NCBI GenBank assembly: GCA_013336035.1
Contig: JAAXUL010000169.1
Coordinates: 1-11,400 of the forward strand
Length of the DNA stretch: 11,400 nt
Reading direction: 5' to 3'
From: Chloroflexales bacterium
GTDB lineage: Bacteria > Chloroflexota > Chloroflexia > Chloroflexales > Chloroflexaceae
Made by a program: the position numbers and the translations under genes. Shown piece after piece: positions 8,273-11,400 of the stretch; the stretch's first letter is position 1; each line of letters begins with the position of its first letter. A model generated the notes under the pieces. That model did no database searches. It worked only from the letters and a program-made list of their open reading frames with translations, and was not told the DNA's origin.

Positions 8273-9054
8273 ACCACATCTGTGCCGAAGACTACACGCG
8301 AGAACCAGCGATCAAGCCGCTGCGGCCCCATCAGGTAGCGCTCGAAGCTGACCACCGGCCCGCCCTCATCATGCAGCGTTCGCCGATACTGCTCGACGCC
8401 AGCCTGCATCTGCCGCTGCGCAGCGGCAGGCGCGGATGGGGCTGCTTGAACCAGCTTCAGCCAAGTGCACAGATACTCCTGGAAGATGATCAGGAGCTCG
8501 CGCTCGTGCTGATCGTCGGTGCGCACCACGACGCTACAATCGCGCAGCACCCCTTGCGCGCCGTCGCCGCTCAGCAGATCCTGGCTCGCGAAGCGCGCGG
8601 CGGCCATGGCCTGACACGCGCGGAGCAGCGGATAGTCCTTCGGCTGGCGCTCCGGGTCGCTTGGCGCCGGATCGATGATCTGGAACGCTGCGATCCGACG
8701 TGAGCCGAGGCAGACGAGATCGACCACAAAGAACGGCATGGGGTAGCGGTAGGATGGGATCATCGTGAGGGTCAGGACGCGCACGACGCCGCCAATGCGG
8801 ATCTGCACCACGCCAAGATGGCGCAGCCGCTCGCCCGCCGCGGCCATCGCTGCATAGTGGACCAGCCCGAAGCCCTTCCAGGGCGTGAATGCGCGATCCG
8901 CGGGGGGGATCGGCTTCGCGTGCAGATTCTGGCTCTGCAAGGCCGAGAGGGCCAGGCGCTGCACATGCTCGATGTAGCGCTGGCCCATGCGCCCCTTCAC
9001 CCCGGCGAGCAGGCCCACCTCCAGCAGCAGGATCAGGAAGAGTATCCCATCCAT
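8269..9054 (-). CDS. Membrane-anchored FDBR-like protein, second paralogue
   Basis: A 261-residue protein with an N-terminal hydrophobic segment (about 3-18, FLILLLEVGLLAG) that should anchor it to the membrane. The soluble part resembles ferredoxin-dependent bilin reductases: RVLTLTMIPSYRYPMPFFV (92-110) followed by VDLVCLG matches the FDBR core that reads LHxVxFP...PLFGxDIV in PcyA. Asp112 falls at the conserved active-site Asp. The C-terminal helices also fit: FQEYLCTWLKL (191-201) and GGPVVSFERYLMGPQRLDRW then VVFG (231-257) resemble the family's FRDYLDLYLEL and final FGEEW...VLFD. Thr95 replaces the PcyA catalytic His, and no Glu aligns with the PcyA catalytic Glu. It is clearly paralogous to the gene 10 nt upstream. 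Substrate and activity are unknown. The family call rests on recalled motifs, so the anchor and the paralogy are more certain than the bilin reductase label. Confidence 0.6.
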   Translation of the reverse strand: MDGILFLILLLEVGLLAGVKGRMGQRYIEHVQRLALSALQSQNLHAKPIPPADRAFTPWKGFGLVHYAAMAAAGERLRHLGVVQIRIGGVVRVLTLTMIPSYRYPMPFFVVDLVCLGSRRIAAFQIIDPAPSDPERQPKDYPLLRACQAMAAARFASQDLLSGDGAQGVLRDCSVVVRTDDQHERELLIIFQEYLCTWLKLVQAAPSAPAAAQRQMQAGVEQYRRTLHDEGGPVVSFERYLMGPQRLDRWFSRVVFGTDVV

Positions 9055-9059
9055 AAGAC

Positions 9060-9067
9060 CCTCCTCA
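9060..9067 (-). promoter_or_regulatory. Stop codon fused to Shine-Dalgarno, coupling the two FDBR-like genes
   Basis: On the minus strand the sequence reads TGAGGAGG. TGA (9067-9065) is the stop of the first paralogue, and AGGAGG is a near-perfect ribosome binding site 5 nt before ATG 9054 of the second. A ribosome finishing the first gene ends on the initiation site of the next, which suggests translational coupling. Confidence 0.75.
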
Positions 9068-9895
9068 GGCCAGCGCCGCTGCGTCCCCCGTCAGGCCGAA
9101 CATCACCCCCTCGACAAAGGCGTGGTGCCGCGCTGCCCCAACGACTGGCTTGAAGCTCTCAACCGCGGGGCCGCCCAGGGTTACGAGGCGTTCCACGTAG
9201 GTCGCGAGGCCCTCGCGCAGCGCATGCGCCTCGACGCGCGACACGGACTGGGCCCGCGCGAGCAGCGCCAGGTAGACACATAGATACCCGTCCAGCGCGC
9301 TGAGCAGGCGCTGATCCTGGCGCCAGTCAGTCGCACCGATCACGCTGGAGTCAAGCAAGAAGGGCCGCTCCCACGCCGTAGGCGACCGTCTGCGGAGTGC
9401 GGCCAGCCGGCCGAGCCAGGGTCGCAGGTGGGCCGCGTCAAGCTCCGCCACCGCCCGCTGGGCGGCGGTCGGCGCGATCAGCTCGATGGCGACCAGCCGC
9501 ACCGGCCCGGCGCAGGCGAGATCGAGCGAGAGGAGCGGGAGCGCATAGGCGTCGGCGGGGCGGATCAGGAGCGTGGCGACGCGCAGCAGGCCGAGCGCGC
9601 GCAGGTTGAGCGTGGTGATCCGCGCGCGCCCATCGGCGTCGTAGACCCGCGTCGTGACCTGGATCAGCTTGAGCGTGCGCCAGGGGCGCAGCGTGCGAAA
9701 GCACTCCGGGATGGCCTCCTCGTGGAGCGTAAAATGGGCGGTGAGCCGCGCCCGCGCGCCCAGCTCGAACTGCCTGAGCGTGTGCCGCTGGACGGCGAGC
9801 ACCCAGGCTATGCCCGTGCCCAGCCCAGCGGCGGCGATCCCCAGCGCCAGGCACCGTTTCGCCTTCGATGGAACGTGTGTGGGTGACGTGTCCAT
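9065..9895 (-). CDS. Membrane-anchored FDBR-like protein, first paralogue
   Basis: A 276-residue protein with a basic N-terminus (KAKR at 11-14) and then one hydrophobic helix (about 15-36), which predicts a membrane anchor. The body aligns with the downstream paralogue through RV-A-TL-I-P---Y--P----DLAC-G (about 105-130), SV--TD------LL-----YLC-YL (about 184-209) and GGP-V-SF (241-248). As in that paralogue, the layout resembles ferredoxin-dependent bilin reductases: LPLLSLDLAC puts Asp125 at the conserved catalytic Asp, and the end FVEGVMFGL matches the family's final helix (VLFDL). Thr replaces the PcyA active-site His here too. FDBRs reduce biliverdin with ferredoxin electrons, and the related RCC reductase acts on a chlorophyll breakdown product; whether this protein binds a tetrapyrrole is unknown. 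GAGGAG lies just upstream of ATG 9895, and the SDR gene ends 40 nt before it. Confidence 0.6.
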   Translation of the reverse strand: MDTSPTHVPSKAKRCLALGIAAAGLGTGIAWVLAVQRHTLRQFELGARARLTAHFTLHEEAIPECFRTLRPWRTLKLIQVTTRVYDADGRARITTLNLRALGLLRVATLLIRPADAYALPLLSLDLACAGPVRLVAIELIAPTAAQRAVAELDAAHLRPWLGRLAALRRRSPTAWERPFLLDSSVIGATDWRQDQRLLSALDGYLCVYLALLARAQSVSRVEAHALREGLATYVERLVTLGGPAVESFKPVVGAARHHAFVEGVMFGLTGDAAALA

Positions 9896-9935
9896 GGCAG
9901 GCTCCTCATTCGGCTCAGGCGCGGGGTCGTACGCC

Positions 9936-10865
9936 CTAGGTTGGGCGCGGCCCCGGCCGCATTGGGGTAGAGCGACCCCTCCGTCCGGCGCTCGGCTCGC
10001 GGGCCGCGCACTCGACCATCGCGTCGTAGAGCCGGCGGTGCCCGATCGGTGAGCCAGTCATATCGGGAGTCGTGACGGCGAACTCCAGAAACTTCAGGAA
10101 GGCGCGGAAGTTGCCGTGGAACGGCCCGGCCACGGCGGCGGCCAGGCGCAGCGTGGCCAGCGGGATGTGGCGGACCTTCGGCGACAGCCCCAGCGCCTGA
10201 CAGGACATGCGAGCGATCTCCTCGCGCGTAAACACCTCGGGGCCGCCGACGGAGCGGATCCAGTTATTGGGCAGGCCGGTGGCGAGGGTGCGCACCACCT
10301 CCTCGCCGAAGTCGAGCCCGTGGAGCGGGTTGATGCGCACATTCGGATCGCCCACCAGATAGGAGGCGCCCGACTTGCGGATCCGGGGGAGGGCGTGGAG
10401 CATGTCGTTGAAGAACCCGGTTGGCCGAAAGATCAGATAGCGTAGGCCCGAAGCCTGGATGGCCTGCACCACGGCCTCGCGGGCCTGCGCCACCGCGCTG
10501 AGCCGCGCCATCTCGGGGCCGTGGAGCACGCTGACGAAGACGATCGTGCCGACGCCGGCCCGCTGGGCCTCGTCCAGCAGGGCCAGGTTGCCCCGGTAAT
10601 CCACCTCCCAGAGCGATGGCCGCCGGTTGAGGATGTACATCCCGATCGACGAGAAGAGCACGTCGGCGCCGTTGCACAGCCCGCGCAGGGTCTCAGGCCG
10701 CGTGACCTCGCCGACAAAGGGTTCGAGAGCGCCCGCGAGGTCGGCGGGAAGGCGGCCAGGGTCGCGAGCGAGGACCCGCACGCTCAGGCCGGCGCTCACA
10801 CAGGCGCGCGCGACGTTGCCCCCGATGTAGCCCGTCGCGCCCGCAACCACGATGCGCTGGGTCAT
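9936..10865 (-). CDS. Atypical short-chain dehydrogenase/reductase (NAD(P)-binding, NmrA-like/SDR_a5-like)
   Basis: A 309-residue protein with a Rossmann fold. It begins MTQRIVVAGATGYIGGNVAR with the GxxGxxG loop at 9-15. Arg34 after the second strand favours NADP. Further family motifs are VLFSSIG (69-75), WEVDYRGNLALLDEA (86-100), RPTGFFNDM (147-155), GDPNVRINPLHGLDF (182-196) and GGPEVFTREEIA (207-218). The classical YxxxK catalytic pair is absent, as in atypical SDRs, so it may be an oxidoreductase or only a cofactor-binding protein; the substrate cannot be read from sequence. ATG 10865 is preceded by AGGAG at about 6 nt and begins the Rossmann strand, so I reject a frame-open extension to 10913. 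The basic, proline-rich tail after about residue 285 is probably disordered. It lies 40 nt upstream of the FDBR-like pair, which makes it a candidate partner in the same pathway. Confidence 0.9.
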   Translation of the reverse strand: MTQRIVVAGATGYIGGNVARACVSAGLSVRVLARDPGRLPADLAGALEPFVGEVTRPETLRGLCNGADVLFSSIGMYILNRRPSLWEVDYRGNLALLDEAQRAGVGTIVFVSVLHGPEMARLSAVAQAREAVVQAIQASGLRYLIFRPTGFFNDMLHALPRIRKSGASYLVGDPNVRINPLHGLDFGEEVVRTLATGLPNNWIRSVGGPEVFTREEIARMSCQALGLSPKVRHIPLATLRLAAAVAGPFHGNFRAFLKFLEFAVTTPDMTGSPIGHRRLYDAMVECAAREPSAGRRGRSTPMRPGPRPT

Positions 10866-11365
10866 AGGTTTCTCCTGACCGACACGCCGTGGTGCGGCGG
10901 CGATACACGGCACGCCCGACGCGCAGGTGCCGCGTACCCGCCAACACGGCGGCCAGCAACAGCGACTCAGCGGCGTTTGTCACCAGGCAAACCCTATCTC
11001 GTCCGGGAGCGGCGGACGCCCCGCACCCGATCAGCATCGCCAAAGCCGTCCAGGCCAGCCGCCGGGCAGAGCGCGCGGACAGCCCAGAGGCCTCGGCGCG
11101 CCGGTACCAGTCGGTGAAGCTGAGTGAGGAAGCGCGGGGCAATCAGGGCCTGGAGGAGGAAGCGAGGCCAGTTGAGGGCGAGCAGGAGCGGCTCGGCGAT
11201 AAGCGCTCCGCCGAGGGCGAGGACGACATTGTCGTAGCACAAGCCCACGGCGATCGGCACGCTCACGCATGCGGCGGGCGTGGGTCCGTCACGACAGTGC
11301 TGCGCCGCCAGGAAGAGCAGGGCGAGCGCGAGGAGCGCATACTGCGTAGAGAGCAGGGCGGTCAT
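10866..11365 (-). pseudogene. Small multi-pass membrane protein gene, apparently frameshifted and internally shortened
   Basis: Translation from ATG 11365, which has a strong AGGAGG site (11372-11377), gives a plausible membrane protein: MTALLSTQYALLALALLFLA (helix 1), then YDNVVLALGGALIAEPLLLA and LNWPRFLLQALIAP. After about residue 78 this frame turns non-hydrophobic and arginine-rich and stops at 10994. A neighbouring frame takes over with sensible sequence: FTDWYRRAEASGLSARSARR, LAWTALAMLIG, and VTNAAESLLLAAVLAGTRHL near 10923-10983. Removing one base within 11120-11143 joins the two. I recall uncharacterised membrane proteins with a YDNLVIALG-type N-terminus and a TNxxExLLLA-type end, but with more sequence between. 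That suggests an internal deletion as well. After the join the frame has no stop before the SDR start, so the 3' end is uncertain. Sequencing error or a genuinely short 123-residue protein are alternatives. Confidence 0.45.
10872..10876 (-). promoter_or_regulatory. Ribosome binding site deciding the SDR start
   Basis: AGGAG on the minus strand lies 6 nt before ATG 10865. It supports this ATG over the in-frame ATG at 10913, whose added 16 residues precede the Rossmann fold. Confidence 0.7.
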
Positions 11366-11371
11366 AGGACG

Positions 11372-11377
11372 CCTCCT
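11372..11377 (-). promoter_or_regulatory. Strong Shine-Dalgarno of the first cluster gene
   Basis: AGGAGG on the minus strand lies 6 nt before ATG 11365. The remaining bases to the window edge are too few to show a promoter, so the operon start is outside the window. Confidence 0.65.
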
Positions 11378-11400
11378 GACCCACGCATCGGCGCGGCGCG

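Noticed and set aside
8233..8703. Plus-strand open frame of 156 codons over the second FDBR-like gene
   Set aside because: It is antisense to a gene with a paralogue, a strong SD and family-like motifs. The plus-strand frame has no recognisable domain and starts inside the direct repeats.
10693..11142. Separate 149-codon gene starting at a TTG
   Set aside because: Its first half continues the membrane protein of the preceding frame and its second half runs through the SDR coding region, so it is better read as the shifted part of a broken gene.

Overview
All recognisable genes lie on the minus strand of a GC-rich bacterial chromosome segment. Gene content (a double-domain universal stress protein of the MFERILVPLDGS type beside a giant cyclic beta-1,2-glucan synthase) and base composition suggest a Chloroflexota-like bacterium. 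This is inferred from protein style only, since there is no rRNA or marker gene to settle it.

Read in the direction of transcription (high to low coordinates), the window begins with a four-gene cluster (11365 to 8269). It holds a small membrane protein gene that looks frameshifted and internally shortened, an atypical NAD(P)-binding short-chain dehydrogenase/reductase (SDR), and two tandem paralogues, each with an N-terminal membrane anchor. Both paralogues resemble the ferredoxin-dependent bilin reductase (FDBR) fold family of PcyA, PebA, HY2 and red chlorophyll catabolite reductase. Spacing is tight (10 nt between the paralogues, 40 nt from the SDR to the first). Each of the four genes has a strong AGGAG-type ribosome binding site, and the stop of the first paralogue runs directly into the Shine-Dalgarno of the second. 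This looks like one operon, possibly for an uncharacterised membrane-attached redox step on a tetrapyrrole-like or other substrate. Its promoter lies beyond the right edge.

A 232-nt spacer follows. It contains a perfectly spaced pair of 20-bp direct repeats, one of which supplies the stop codon of the last FDBR-like gene, and a 14-bp near-palindrome. Next comes a 318-residue tandem universal stress protein (8036 to 7080), then a 98-nt spacer, then the N-terminal 2327 codons of a cyclic beta-1,2-glucan synthase (ndvB/cgs type, 6981 to beyond position 1). That giant frame is open with no stop across nearly 7 kb. It carries the N-terminal region, membrane helices, the GT84 glycosyltransferase with DxD and RxxRW motifs, the middle glycoamylase/cyclisation domain and two beta-sandwich regions of the C-terminal phosphorylase part. 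The phosphorylase catalytic barrel is off the window.

The Usp and glucan synthase genes together suggest an envelope or osmotic stress locus. The FDBR-like pair with its SDR neighbour is the part most likely to be new biology. No tRNA, rRNA, CRISPR array, insertion sequence or convincing intrinsic terminator was seen.
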